This document shows, one piece after another, positions 1-13,298 of a stretch of 64,000 bases of DNA. Position numbers and translations under genes: made by a program. Within the stretch, counting starts at the first letter, position 1; each line of letters opens with the position of its first letter. Source of the DNA: Phalacrocorax aristotelis (lineage: Eukaryota; Chordata; Aves; Suliformes; Phalacrocoracidae); the NCBI RefSeq assembly GCF_949628215.1, contig NC_134277.1, forward strand, positions 30,951,058 to 31,015,057. Direction: 5' to 3'. A model generated the notes under the pieces. The model saw nothing but the letters and a program-made list of their open reading frames with translations. It searched no databases and had not been told where the DNA came from.

Positions 1-1557
1 GGTTAGTTGTCATTTTTGGTTTTCATCCCACCCCCCAAATCTGTAGTGGGACATCTGTCTGTTCCCAGGAAGCATCTTCTGACATGGGTGACTCTTTTTC
101 AGAGATGGGCAGCTACATGAAGTTTAACATCAGCTGGTCTGGACTTTGAGAGTTAAGAGATAAGTAAGACTAGCAGTAATACCTCTAAGAACAAAATTTT
201 TTACTTACCTGTCTAATAAAATGCCACAACCCTAGCGATGCTTCCAGGCTTACTGTTCCTTCTGAAAGGAAGGATAAGTAATTAAGTGCAGCCAGTGTGC
301 TTCAATAATGGACTGCTGCAACTAGGAAAACATTTGTTTGTGTTGGCCCTGATCATGCCAAAAAATCTAGGTTTTTTTTTTTATGGCTTTGAAGGGGGGA
401 GGAATAAAACCCAAGCCAAAACCCAACCGAAACATGTTGAAAAAAAATTATTTGGGTATGGTAAAAACATCCAGTGTTTGTCAACTTGAGAAGTCACCTT
501 CCTGTTTTACCTTTAGCTGGGGAATTCTGGTCGTTACCAGAGGAGTAGTCTGGGGTAGTTTGTTCTGCTGCCCTACAGCTTTTGCCATGTAAACCTGCTT
601 TTCTGCCTGTAGGCAGGCCTGTTGGACAGGAAAGGTGCTCTGCAAGGGATCTGTACAATTAGAGTTAGCATCAGGCCCGACAGTGTAGTGTGAGGCTGTT
701 CGGTGGCAGTAACATATTGATCCTTGTGCTGTCCTCTTCTGCCAACCATCATAAGGGTCTTGCAACCTGGATGTGTGTCTCTTGGGTGCTCGGGCTGATT
801 TTGCTCTGCATGGACAGGGATATTTAGTGCCAGACTGTAAGTATGTTACGGCACCTGAATATTTTGGATCTGTCAGTGATTTAGTTCTTTTTGTTTAAGG
901 AAGTAAACTTAACCACTGTTAACATCCACTGTACAGAGTGTGCATATAATAACAGATATGTATAGAAATTCTACTGAGTGATGACTATTTTTGTAACTTA
1001 AGAATTGTAAACTTGTTCTTGTAACTGTGTAGCAATCTAACAACTTAAGCATGATCAACACTCTAGAAGGCAAGGGGTATTTGGGAATGACTTGTAAGAC
1101 ACAGAAGTTATCTTAATGTCAGTTAACTGGGACAAGGGATCTTGTTTAGAGATTCAAAATTGAGTTAACTGTATTATGAAAACGTGTTTCTAGGCAGGAT
1201 TGTTTGTCTCAAAGGATGATATTAAATTTTCTATTAAAAAAAGTTTGGGTCATGTATCTTTTTTTTAAAAAAACTGACTTAATTTTCTCTCTTTCCGTAT
1301 CTCCCACAAGTTTTACCTCTATCTCCCCATATTTTTTCCCACAAGCTTTCATGTATTTTCAATGGTATGATTTCAATTTTTATAATTATTGGCATTCTGT
1401 GATGTGAAAACTTTGCAATCTACTTTTTTTTTTTGATACTATGTTTTATTGTGTTAAGTCTGTAATAAACTGGAGTATCTGGAAGCGAAGCACCATATGT
1501 GAGTGAATTGCTGTTGTCTGACTGGACTACTAAAGTAACTGAGTGAAAAAGGTAGGC
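1..1557. other. Unassigned AT-rich DNA
   Basis: Short chance frames and homopolymers only. It could be part of a neighbouring gene's 3' UTR or intergenic sequence; nothing in it decides. Confidence 0.5.
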
Positions 1558-2125
1558 TGTTGTGGTGGGTTGACCGCAGCCGTCAGGTGAGCTCCCACCC
1601 AGTTTCTCATATGCTCTTCCCCCTGGTGGGATGGTGGAGAGAATCAGGACAAAAGCAAGAAAACTCATGGGTCAGGATAAAGAGAGTTTAACAGGGGAAG
1701 GAAAGCTGTTTGCACAATCAAAGTGAAATAAGCAATTTATTTCCTGTCAGCAGGCAGGTGTTTACAACAGGAAGACAAACACCATAACCCTGAATGTCCC
1801 TCCTTCCTCCTCCCTTCCCTGAGCTTTTGCTGCCGAGCATGATCCCATATGGAATATCCATTTGGTGGGCTGGGGGCATCTGTCTTGGCTGTGTGCCCTC
1901 CCACCTTCTTGACCACCCCCAGCCTCGTCACTGCAGGGTTGCGGGGGGGAAGGGTAAAAAGAGGAGGCGGCAATGAAAGAGGAAGCTTCCCTGCTGCATG
2001 AGCACTGCTCAGCGTTGGCTGAAACACGGGTGTGTTACCAACGCTGTTTTAGTCACAAACCCAAAACACAGAACAACATGGGGTGCTGTCAAGAAAGCTA
2101 ACTCCATCCCAGCCAGACCAGTACA
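1558..2125 (+). mobile_element. Avian endogenous retrovirus-type LTR (solo-LTR-like), copy 1
   Basis: Begins TGTTGTGGTGGGTTGACC and ends near CCAGTACA. It carries the familiar inner blocks of a bird LTR family: a GGGT-AGATAAAG-like stretch near its first third, the AGCAGGCAGGTGTTTA block, and a GATCCCATATGGAATAT block. It has the TG...CA ends of an LTR. No gag, pol or env coding sequence lies beside it, so it is probably a solo LTR. I see no convincing target-site duplication. I do not assert a family name. Confidence 0.72.
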
Positions 2126-5100
2126 GCTATTTGCAAAGTTATTTTAAGGAATTGTTATTGCCTAAAAGCTTTTATCTTTAAAAGCTGGGCAGCGAAGAAC
2201 ATGGCTTTGAAACATTCAAAACATTGATAATGTTCAGATTTTACTAGTAGTCTTACACATGTTTTGGAACACTTTAGTGGGTTGGAGCTTTTTTTAAGGT
2301 TCCTTCTGGAGAAATCTGTTGTGTGTTCATGACTGCTACATTGGTTTTCTGGTGTGGGTAACTAATGGGGATCTTGGTGCGTAGGGGTGTTTTTGGCTGT
2401 TTTGTTTCAGCTTTTGGTTCTCTAAAAAGGCTTTATTTTAAACTAAGTGTAGATGGGAAAATAATTAGTTATGCTTCCTATTTTCTTTTATATATACTCC
2501 TTTTTCCTGCCCAGAGTTGTCATAATCTTTGTCCAAACTTTCCTATTTGGCCAAGCCCTTTATTGAACACTATAAATTGGAGAACAAAACCTTTAAGCAG
2601 TATTTTGCAGTGTGTAAATAAGAGCTTGAAGAGACATGAAAAACTGCTTCTCTCTTGTACTGCCTGTCTGGGGACAGGTAGGCAAGAGTATGTCTTTAGC
2701 AGTGAACAGTGTTATTTGATCCAAATACTTGAAACTACATGATTTGGGTTCCTTTTTTTTTTTTTTTGTAACTTCTCTCCCCATCCAGAGCCGGTGGGGG
2801 AGTACAAAGGTGAATTTCTACCAGGGAAATTTCAAACACCACCTTGTTTGTCTGGAGAGTGTGAAGAGGATTAAAAGGGAATACACTGGCAGATGGGAAT
2901 AGGTAAAGAAATTTTATTTTGGACAAACTTAAAGACCTAAGAATTGTTTTTCCAGAACACCTGAAGTAGATGTTTTTGAGATCTAACAATTGAAAGATCT
3001 GACACCTTGAAATGGCCTAGTTTCAAAGACCTGAAAAAGACACAATGACAGAAGCTTCTGAAAGATTTTGGAAGTCTCCCCCTGGCTGGCTGTAGGTTGC
3101 TTTCCTTCTCAAAATTTCATGTACCTTTCTATATAACTGTGTAACTGAACACATGCCTGGGACATGTTTTTGTGCTAATACGTTCACCTGAGAGGACTTT
3201 GGGTACACTAGTGATGAATGACACTAATTGCCTTCCAGCATGAAGATGATGTCGATCTGGCAACTTAAGGAATACCAAATCACACATTTAATTTTGCTGG
3301 AAGTCTCTTGATGTCAGATGAGGTAAAGATCCGTCTATGTTTCTGTTCTGATTTATTTTCCTTATTTTTTCTTGTCTAGGAATCCCTGCCTCTTAAACCT
3401 GATAGCTGAGATGCCTCACTCGTTCACTGGTGTTTCCTGCGTATGGGTAGCAGGTGCCACACAGTTTAATGAGCTGTCAGGGGCACTACGGAGCTGACAC
3501 TGCTCCATAATGGAGCTGCTTTTTCACGAGCCAGTGAATCACCTAACACAGTAAAACTAGAACTTGATTAAGGAGCTTCAGCGTCACTGTAATGTAACGT
3601 TTTGCTGACTACAGTTAACAGATATCTGAAAAGTAATGATGTATATCATTCCTGAGGGGTCTTTAGTAAGTAGTACTTCTAGCAGCCCTAGCGATATAGT
3701 TGAGGTTGAGAAATAAACGTAATTTGCCTTTGTCTGACTTTTCTTCTGACAATCATGCCACAAGACTGTTGTTCCAGTACTGGTCATGGGAGTGATATAA
3801 GGGTTACCTTGATAGAATTTAATATCTAGAAAAACAACAGGTGAAGACATACTGACTGTTTTTCATGAGTTTTGGAGGCTTATATAATACTGGGATACAT
3901 AGACTTAACATTTAAGAAAATATATATCTTAAATAGCTTAGGTTTTGGGAACGACAGCACCTGTCTGCATGGGGATCTATTTAAGTGATTGAACTCAACC
4001 ACCATAAACTTGTGGCCAAATTCTACATTCAGTGTGTTTAAACACACTGACACAATCAGTGCAACTATTTCACAAATTCTGTGTCAGTGTGGAAGTTTTC
4101 ATTAAATATATGACAAGAAATGTTAAAATAAGCCTTAGAAGTCCAAAATATTGTTGCAAAATATAGATTCTAAAACTTGTATGATCTACAACTGGTTTTG
4201 CTTGCTGCCAATCCTGGCCCAGAGATGGGGCACGGTTGCTATTTCTGTGCTGCTTTTAATGTGCTATGTGACCTGAGATGCCTGACTTCCTTCTGAATGG
4301 TTTACAACCAGGAGATGATCCTCACTACTTTGAGATCTCTGCCACCCTGTGTGGCGTGCCAGGATCCAGCTGCTTGGTATTGGTAGATATTCTTGCCGGG
4401 TCAGGACTGAAGTGCCTCGTAGACTTCAGAAGGGCCAGCAGCGTTCGTGGAGGGGCCCAGCAGATTTAAGCCACTCTTTGATTTTGGGAAGCAAATTAAG
4501 CTGTTGTGTAGACATACCCGGTGCCTTGCTCCTGCAGATGGCTACCAGCTTGCCTTTCGTTTGTTCTCACTAAAAATGCAAAACAGTGGGACAGAAGGAA
4601 GCTGAGACTTAGGAAAAATAAAATGTGCTAATCTTATGTTGCATGCTGACAACTCCACTGTTTGATATGCTAATACTTGAAAAATCCTATTTAAACTGAA
4701 AGCTTCTCAAGCTTGGGAAGGATTCAATTTCCGTCTCAAAAGAGATGTAGAAATGCTGAATACAACTCAAGGTTACTAAGTAACCTTGATGAGACCAGCT
4801 AAACCCAGGGGAAGAAGTGTGCAGGGTCCTTTATTTAAAAAACGGAAAGAACCCCCCACAGCCCCTAAGACATCAGCCTCCAAAACCAAAAAAAACCCAA
4901 ACCACCACTATTATTGCTAATTTATCTGTAGATTTAACTGATTGCTAATTACAGTGCAGTCTCAGGTACCCTAGTTTTTATTCTGGTGCTGTTTAATTTT
5001 TTTTTTTTAATGGAAAATTAATCCTCTGAGGCCGGTGCGCAATGCTGCCTTCCCTCAATAGGTGGTGCCAGGAGCCTGCGGCATGGGCTGGTGGCAGCAG

Positions 5101-5774
5101 CTGCCTGAGCTGGGTGGGTGTAGTTCAGGTGATGCTTGAGGAGTTGAAGAGTGCTTCCTGAGAAAGGGAAGCGAGGTAAAAGCGTGTTTCTGCTTCCCAG
5201 CCCTTCACCGCCAACCCCACCCCAGCATTTAAATGCAACCAGAAGCAAAAATAACCTTCCAGAAAAGAGCAGGGCTGTCCCATTTGAACTGTTCAGATGA
5301 AATGGAGTTTTAATCTAATAAATCCAGTATATGACTTTCCAAACCAGAATGAGGATACTTCAAAATTATTTTAAAATGTAAGAGACCTGAGTATGTATTA
5401 ACTGATTAGCAGTGAGAATACAGTGTTGATGCCAAGATGTTTAATTTTGGTGAAAGACCTTGAGCAACCCCTGTTTGTGTCTGTGTAGCTACATAAGGCT
5501 TACCAAACCCAAAATCTGTTTTTCAGATTTCCAGTTTGTTTTCTCGCTCTTCTTGTGAAGGTCTGGTAACCACAGTCTGCTTCGACGTTCAAGCTGAAGT
5601 GTTGGGATTTTTTTTTTTTTAACTCCATTATTGCCCAGTTCTCCTAGTGTGTTTGCTCTATGCCTATGGTATACCAGCAGTGAGTCAGTTGTCCTGATGA
5701 TAAGCTTTTTCAGAAGACTAGAAAAACGCTGCAGCTAAGTTGGCTGTCAGGGTATGCTGTTGGCTTATGCATGC
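2126..5774. other. Non-coding stretch
   Basis: No exon or known repeat recognised except the palindrome near 4.03 kb. Open frames here lack domains and splice context. Confidence 0.55.
4029..4091. repeat. Perfect 22-nt palindrome with an overlapping inverted repeat
   Basis: 4029-4050 (TCAGTGTGTTT and its exact complement) is a perfect palindrome without a spacer. Its right half extends into CACACTGACACA (4043-4054), which is the exact complement of 4080-4091. The two pairings are mutually exclusive. Confidence 0.8.
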
Positions 5775-6538
5775 TCAGCTCACTGCCAGCACCCCAGGCC
5801 CCTTTCAGCAGAGCTGCCCCCCAGCCCCTGCAGTGCTCAGGCTGTCTCGTTGCAGGGGTTATTCCTTCACAAGTGCAGAGCTTTGCATTTCTCCTTGTCA
5901 AGTTTCATCAGGTCCTTGTGGCCCACCCGTCCAGCCTGCCCAGGTCACTCTGAATGTTGGCCTCCCCCTTGAGTGTATCAGCTAGTTCCCCCCGGTTTGG
6001 TGTTATCTGCAAACTTGATGAGTGCGCAGTCTGTCACCTCCTCAAGGCCACTGGTACGGTAGTTAACCTGGAGAGGTTCTAGGACAGACCCCTGCCCCCA
6101 GTGAGAGTACTGCCCAGTAACCACTACCCCCTGAGCCCAACCCTCCAGCTAGTTTTTAAACTTATTTATCTGTCCACCTATCCAGAACAAAACGTCCTTG
6201 CCTGGATACAAGAATATTGTGGAAAATGGCCTTGAAAGTCATGCTAAAATGGAGATAAATTACTACTTCTGCTATCCCTTCATCCCCAAATCCAGTCATG
6301 GTGGTCATGATATTCCCTTCATAAATCTGCTTGAAATGCTTCCAATCCACCCCTTCCTCCTCCTTCCCCGCAGTGTCTTCCATGAAGACTTGCTCTGATT
6401 TTCTCAGTGAAGCTGGTATGTAGCTCCCAGATTTGCCTTTTGGCCTTTTCTGAAGGTGAGGGCAGCATTTGCCTTTCTCCAGTTGTTTTGGACCACTCCA
6501 GATCTTCAGAGTCTTTCAAAGATGGCAGAGAGTGGCCT
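5775..6538 (-). mobile_element. CR1 LINE fragment (antisense), reverse-transcriptase region
   Basis: On the plus strand one sees complements of well-known CR1 blocks, for example AGCCTGCCCAGGTCACTCTG, TGCAAACTTGATGAG and CCTCCAGCTAGTTTTTAAA. It is 5'- and 3'-truncated and full of indels. The right end is cut by the LTR copy. Confidence 0.82.
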
Positions 6539-6970
6539 TGTGTGGTGGGCTGGACACCAGGTGCCCACCAAGCTGCTCTATCACTCCCCTCCTCAGCGGA
6601 TGGGAGGGAGAAAATAAGATGGAAAAAAAAAACCTCATGGGTTAAGATAAAGGCAGTTTAATAAAGGAAAACCAAAGGCCACACATGGAAGCAAAGGAAA
6701 AAAAAACCCGATTTATTCTCTACTTCCTATCAGCGGGCTATGTCCAGCCACTTCCCGGGAAGTAGGGCTTCAGTACCTGTAATGGTTGCTCCAGAATACA
6801 AATGATGTAATAATGAATGCTGCCCCCTCCTCCTCCTTTCTTGTAGCTTTTACTGCTGAGCAGACGTCGTATGGTACGGAATAGCCCTTCCGACAGTTTG
6901 GGTCAGCTGTCCTGGCTGTACCCCCTCCCAAGATCTTGCCTGCCCCCCGCCTGCTGGCGAGGCTCACAGA
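6539..6970 (+). mobile_element. Avian LTR, copy 2 (same family), inserted at the edge of a CR1
   Basis: Shares GTGGTGGG, the CAGGTGCCCACCAAGCTGCT block, AGTTTAATAAAGG and the CGTATGGTACGGAATA block with this bird LTR family. It is shorter than copy 1, breaking off near 6970. Its left end abuts CR1 sequence ending at about 6538, so it landed in the older CR1. Confidence 0.72.
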
Positions 6971-8347
6971 GATGGCTTTAAATAGATACAGAAGTATTCT
7001 GAAATACGGAAGGTACCTCTTCAGACTTTTGAGTTTTACTATATGATCATCCTTAGATAACAAGTTGTTAATAATACATTGAGAAACCTATCCTAAGTTT
7101 AGTCTCTAACACATGCTTGGGAAAATTTTATTTTTCAGACATGCCTCCCTGTGTATTTTTTAGCACACTAATACAGTAGACTTGAAGTTTATATCTAGTA
7201 ATTTATTTAAAATCAGATGTATTGCTTAATGGCTTGGACCAAGCATTCAAAACAAAAAAATTCCTGAATTCATTCCCAGGCTCTCAAATTGCGACCTTTA
7301 AGGAGCACACTGCCTTACTTATTTTGGAAATGTGGATATTCTTACTCCTTTACTAGAGACAGACTGATCAGGATATAATATTTTCAAGATATGTATGTTA
7401 ATCGTCACTGCAAATCAGATTTCGAAAAGCATTTTTCCCGTGCTATAAACAAGAATATATTTGAGAGTCACGTGTGCCAGTGTATCTGGAGTGGCATCTA
7501 TTTTCTGTAGATGCTTAACTTTATAGTAAATTAATACCTGGTTAATAAGAATCGCCTGGGGTGTCTGAGTTATTTCTTAATAGCTGGGGGAGGGACAGTT
7601 CATTGGGAGGGTACAAATGTTTAATGTAACAACAAATGCAGTGAGCAGATTTGTTAGTGTTTCACAGCCATGCTCCTCCACAGTTTTTATATCTGTAAGG
7701 CACTGGAGAACATGCCTGACATTGCAGGATGTTTTCGCAGTGACCATGCAACAGACAAACCAGTCTGGGATTTTAGGTTGATGAGGATGGTGTTTTGCTT
7801 AGTATTTTTTTTCTTTTCTTAGTCTCCTGAGCTATTTGAATAATAGATACTGTTAGCAGTATTATCTTACAGGGTAATCGGTATAGCCTTGATCTGACAA
7901 TGTAATGCACTCATGATGGGCTTCACTAAATATATGCCTGGATACAACTTATCTATTTTATTTTGGGAAAGTTGTGTGGGCAGCCTTTGCATGCTACTAC
8001 TAGTGTGATACTGAACCATAAGTGGGTGGAATCTCATGCATTACTACTACAGGATAATTGTTCAATACCTACAGTCCAAGCATGTGCAATTAACTATTTC
8101 CAGCAATCCGGAGTTTCTTTGTGATATTGTCTTCAGGAAATTCAGGATCTAGGTTCGCAGCTGCTGTTGTGAGGCTGTATGTGGTCATACTGCTAGACAC
8201 TGTGGCCATGACCTCTGATGAATTGCTATAGTGCAGCAGTGCAGCAGCTTTTTGTTGGTTTTGTTTCCCAAGCTTGATCATTTGAACTAATTACCGAAGA
8301 GACGTACAAATGAATGTACCCAGGTTCCTGGGGTCAGGGTTCCTGCA

Positions 8348-8399
8348 GGAGAGCACACTGCGGAGAGTGCTGTTGCCTTGCAGCGGCAGTGCTCTCTCC
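8348..8399. repeat. Imperfect hairpin
   Basis: GGAGAGCACACTGC (8348-8361) can pair imperfectly with GCAGTGCTCTCTCC (8386-8399) around a 24-nt loop. Nothing shows that it is transcribed. Confidence 0.4.
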
Positions 8400-8570
8400 A
8401 TTAGGATGGCTGATTGATAGCGGAAGGTGTGCAAAGCACAGAGGTGTGCAAGTAACTGCCGGGAGACATAAGCTGGGGCTGTACAGAATCTGACCCAAAT
8501 CTCATCTGAAGTGTCAAGAAGAGCAATTACTTTATTATGGAGGTAAATGAGATGATTGGTGATTCAGCCT

Positions 8571-8605
8571 GTGTGTGCACGTATGCGCCTGCGCACGTGC
8601 CCGCG
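8571..8605. repeat. Alternating purine-pyrimidine tract (Z-DNA-prone)
   Basis: 35 nt of nearly strict purine/pyrimidine alternation, mostly GT, GC and AC steps, with two breaks. It contains a CACGTG E-box at 8594-8599. CpG-rich within AT-rich surroundings. Confidence 0.65.
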
Positions 8606-9256
8606 TTTTCCCATGTGAGCTACCGATCCATTGCATTCACAGTCTCCCCTTTAAGCCTGTGAATACTATGCTGAAAACTCATGGTAATAAAATCTATTAT
8701 TAGCATAATACTGTTCAAAAAGGAATCATTTGGGTTCTGTCCTTTGATAGTAAAAATACTTCTCATTTATCTCTGTGACTATTCTTTAGATGAAGTAAAC
8801 AAATTCTGCTCTGAAAAACATCTGTTCAGATTGCATGAATGCTAAATAGTGATGTCATCAGGGGAATTTAGAGCTGACTTTAAAATTGATGACAGTATAG
8901 AGGTCACAGAAGATCTTTATTTCTGCTCATCACCACTGGTCATGGAGTGCTACAACTTTAACTTGAGATCAGCGAGCACTTTCACTGAATAACATCGAGT
9001 ATCTCTGGGGAAAAACACATATTTAAAAAATTACAAATACTGAGTTCTTGCCTAACTAGCAAAGAACAGTCATAATTCATTAAGGATCTGAACATATAAG
9101 TACATGCAATGTTAATGAAATGTTAAGTTTTTATAAACATAAACCTCTCAAATGGCAAACTAACTCCCTCAGAGTTGATGTGATACATTGGGTAATAAGT
9201 GCTTTGGTGAACCCTTTTGGAAAACAAAATATCAGTTGTTAAAAACGAATAATATC

Positions 9257-9400
9257 TATACATATATAACTAATATAGATACAAATAATATACATATATA
9301 TTTGTATATACATGCATACTTCAGATATACAATTATATATATATTAATAACATATATGTACACACAGAAAAATATACGTGTGTGTATAAAAATAAACAGT
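9257..9400. repeat. AT-rich simple sequence
   Basis: Imperfect TA/CATATA repeats with interruptions. Low-complexity, no coding value. Confidence 0.7.
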
Positions 9401-12400
9401 ATCCACTATCCCAATAGAAACTATCAGGAAGGAAGAACAGATGTGTTACTTCTACTAGTATTATACACTGAAATGCTGACTCTATATTTGGTATATTGAT
9501 AAAGGGGACCAGTTTTTAAATATCCCCTGGAAAGCTAATGAGATTTGCATCTGTGTAGTACTTTTGGAAATTAAACCATTCATTTTAAAGTTGAATGAAT
9601 GCATGTCTGATCCAACTTCTGGCTTCTGTGCTTTATTCTTCAGCAAGAATATTACTTCTTATTTAACAGATTTAAATTCTCTGCCTCTCCATTTGGCAGG
9701 TGGTGATAGGAAGCTGTGCTATCTGTGCTAAGAATCACTGCCAATGAAACGACTTTAAAAAAAAACCTCAAAAGTAAAATGAGCTCCCGTGTAGCTGCTA
9801 TCATCACGTAGGTGTCTGAGGGAGGAATTGTAAAGTAGATGTAAAAATCAACTTTACAGCATTGTTTAGCAAAAGGACTCATCTAATTCTCAACTCATCT
9901 TTTCAGGTTTTTTTTCTCTTTTTTTTTTTCTCCTTATTTTTTCCATAGAAAGATGAATCATGGGTTTTTTTCTTTTTTGCCTGCTACAAATACCTTGGTG
10001 TTTTCCTTTGTCAACTTAATCATTAAATTAGAAGTATAAAACAAATAATTTTAAGTCATTTTGAAAAATTGAAGATATTAAAATTTGAAGGTATTAAATG
10101 TGCCATGCGTAAGAAAAGCAGTCATTCAAATGCAGCAAGAAGTAAAATGTAATTAAGATAATTTTAGCAGAATTTCAAGTAGTTGGATAGAAAGATACAC
10201 AACTCTTCCATAGTGGGGGAAAAGGACCGTGTATCCCTTGCATTCCTAATTTTATTAAAAAGTAACACAAAATAATCAGGATACCAAGGAAGCAGTGTCA
10301 CGTAGATTGGAAATGCATTTTGGACAGTTCAAAGCTTAAAGCACTCCCAAACTGTTATGATTTTATCTGAATTTTTTTTTTTAACTGAGTTCTTCCAAAT
10401 GCATTAAGTGCTGCTCTATTAGTGTAGTACAAAACTCAAAGTCAGAAACAATTTTCCAGACACCTATCTGGCTTTTGTCATTGTAATATCTTGATCTTTC
10501 TTTTATAGGCTTATTTATCCTTTAATTTTCCTCTGTAGACATTTACAGGTTACTGCTCAAATGCCTAACTCTTAATATTAAATTATCAGTGCTGGCTGAA
10601 ATTTGGTATTGATGGAAAAATACCTGTTTTATTTTGAATCAGAAGAAAAATTAGGAATTTCCCAGGAAGCAATTCTGATTAAAATTTAATTTGGAAGTTT
10701 AAACTATAAGGATGTTATCAGGTAATGTATTTTACTCTGCTGCAGGAGCAGGGTCCCACAGGCAGCTTCAGTCCCTGTCATGGTTTGTGAGCGGGGGATC
10801 TGGCTTACAAAGAGACAGCAGAGTTTCTATGGAATCTCTTAGGTATAGCTGAACTCAGGATTGGGTTAACTTAAATTGGTTAAATCAAGACGAGAGGCAT
10901 TTGATTTTGGTAAAGGCTTCAGTATGAGGCCAATCACTCTGATTGGTTTGTCTGCTAGAAAAATAAAAACTATGAGACGGACATTAAAGCTCTGCATGGG
11001 AAGAGTGATGGTACCAGTACTCCTGATGCTCTGACAGCCTGACAGCCTTCACCTGTAGAGATTGTTCCTCTCCAGTGAGTAAAAGCACACTGTAATTTTG
11101 ACCTCCGGCACACGAAAAACTGTGCATGTGCGTACATATACACATATATGAACACACTTTTGAGTTATTAAGAACTGAAGACCTGTGACAGAAGACATAA
11201 ACATTGATGGTATCCATGAGCCTAAGGATTATTCTGGGTTTTGCTGATGAATCGGCTCTTAGGCTTTAATACTGCCTTGCTTAAACTACGTTTTTGCAGA
11301 AGAATTATTATATAATGACTATCTCTGCCGCCTTCGTAATATACTGATGGTCTTGACAGCTTTTCAGGAGACATATGGGACTTATTTGTTAACTGTCCCA
11401 GGAGGGATGTCATGATGATAAATAATGACTGTATCATCCAGGGTTGTCTCTAGAGTGACGTTCCCTCTGGAACAGTGACTGGGGGAAAAGTGGCTAATGG
11501 CCCAAACTGAATTGACACACTGACTGAAGTTTTCATATGACAGTATATCAGGCTAAAGGCGGGTTCTGTACACTGGTATGCGTCACCTCGCCAAGTGTGT
11601 CATCCAAATAATTTCCTGACATAGTTTATTCAACAGCTTTTCCCACTTTCCTCTGACCTTATTCCTGGCTACAAATGGTGCGGCATCCATTTGTAATGTG
11701 TGATGGAAGCATCTGGCTTCTAGGCTGTACCTAAGCATGTTAAGCAAAAACACAGTAATGCCTGGACATGTCAGGTGGACAATGCTGGAAATAGTTGCTA
11801 GTTTAACTGTATCAAAAGTTAATATTAAAGTTAAATTTACATAAGTAACCCATGTGTTTTCTTGGGATATCCAGAACAAAACTTTCATGTGTCCATGTAT
11901 GAAATGCGTCTTACAGCCTTGCAGGCCTTACGCTGTCATATGTGGATTTTTTGTGCCTGACTCACAAAGATGAAAGACCTGATAGTTTCAGATGATCTGC
12001 AATGGCTGCGCAGGCAGGCAGCTGGAGTGGGAGTGTGAAGGAGGAAGGAACAAACATTAAAAACTTATAGGTTCTGGGAATTAATTATATGTTATCCACA
12101 AAACACATTAACAGACTTGAAGGAAAGAAAAGTCATTTTCCTCCTTACAGGTTTCTAAACTCCCGGTTCACCTCTGTGCTGGGGTGTTTTCCAACAGAGA
12201 CATCTCATGATTAATTATCTTACATTAAATTTTTGTCATTTCCAGCAAAAATAATGACACATTTTGCTGGCAGGAGATTGCTTAAAACATCGTTTTCCAT
12301 ATTGTCTGTTTCCATTTATTCTTGTGAATAGATATGCCTGTGCACATATTCAGAATATACAACATTTACACAAAATTGTAGAGAGCTCTGCAACAACAAA

Positions 12401-13162
12401 CATAAATAACAATATCAGAGCAATAATATTCTTTAAAAGATTGTTTGCAAAATTTGTTCCTGCACCTCTGGCAAACCTACAGCATTCAGTCAGAAACATC
12501 CTTTTGTGATGAATTCTTCAAACACCAAGTTAGTGAAAGGAGAATAAAATGTTCATTGCTCTACTACAGACTAGCTATGGACTAGGTCCAAGCCTCAATA
12601 TAGTCAGCAGAAGACTCTCACTGAACTGGGATCTTGGAGCAGACTTTACCTGAATCAAGGAAATTATTTTTTGTTAAAACTTTGTTCATTTATTTTATTA
12701 AAATTTTAAAGATAATTTTTATTAAATTAAGAGTTTTGTGAGGTTTATAGGTTTTTTTGAGATCTTCGGTCAAAAGTTATGTTAAAATACTACTGAAAGT
12801 TTTTAATATAATTTAAATAGGAAAAAAAAAGTTGCTTTTTTCTTCTAAAGCCAAAATGAATGTTGTAGATTAGATAAATATGCTTATTTACATTTTTGGT
12901 TTGGGCAATCATCATTCTGCCAATGATTTTAATGTGGTCTGGAAAGGCTGGCATCTCAAGAGCTATGGTAACATTTGCTTTCTGCTCAGAAGCAGCATGG
13001 AGCTGGAACTGGGGAGGAGTGAAACAGGAGGTGCTGCTTGATCCAAATAATACACAGGAGTTGTAATGTGAAGTACTGCCTGGACACTCCGTTTGGTTGT
13101 GTAGTGGATGTGACAGTCCTGTTGGACAGCTGGAAAGCAGCCCTTAGCTTTGCAGTTGTTCA

Positions 13163-13298
13163 AAGGTCCCTGGAAGTATTAAGAAAACGTGCAGACGTGG
13201 CACTCCAGGGCATGGTTTAGGAGGCATGGTGGTGTTGGGTTGGCGGTTGGACTTGATGATCCTAGAGGTCTTTTCCAACCTTAAGGATTCTGTGATTC
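13163..13298 (+). mobile_element. CR1 LINE 3' end fragment
   Basis: Contains GGCATGGTGGTGTTGGGTTG, then TTGGACTTGATGATCCTAGA and GATTCTGTGATTC at the 3' end. It is the same subfamily as the copy at 33848-34187, which shares the CACTCCAGGGCATGGTTTAG block in the opposite orientation. Confidence 0.88.

Larger units (their letters stand above)
6971..13162. other. Non-coding stretch
   Basis: AT-rich. Holds the hairpin at 8.35 kb, the alternating tract at 8.57 kb and the TA-rich tract at 9.26 kb. No exon recognised. Confidence 0.55.

Noticed and set aside
1-1557. Possible 3' UTR of TMEM106B, the usual neighbour on this side of VWDE in mammals
   Set aside because: Synteny alone suggests it; no coding exon or recognisable sequence supports it.
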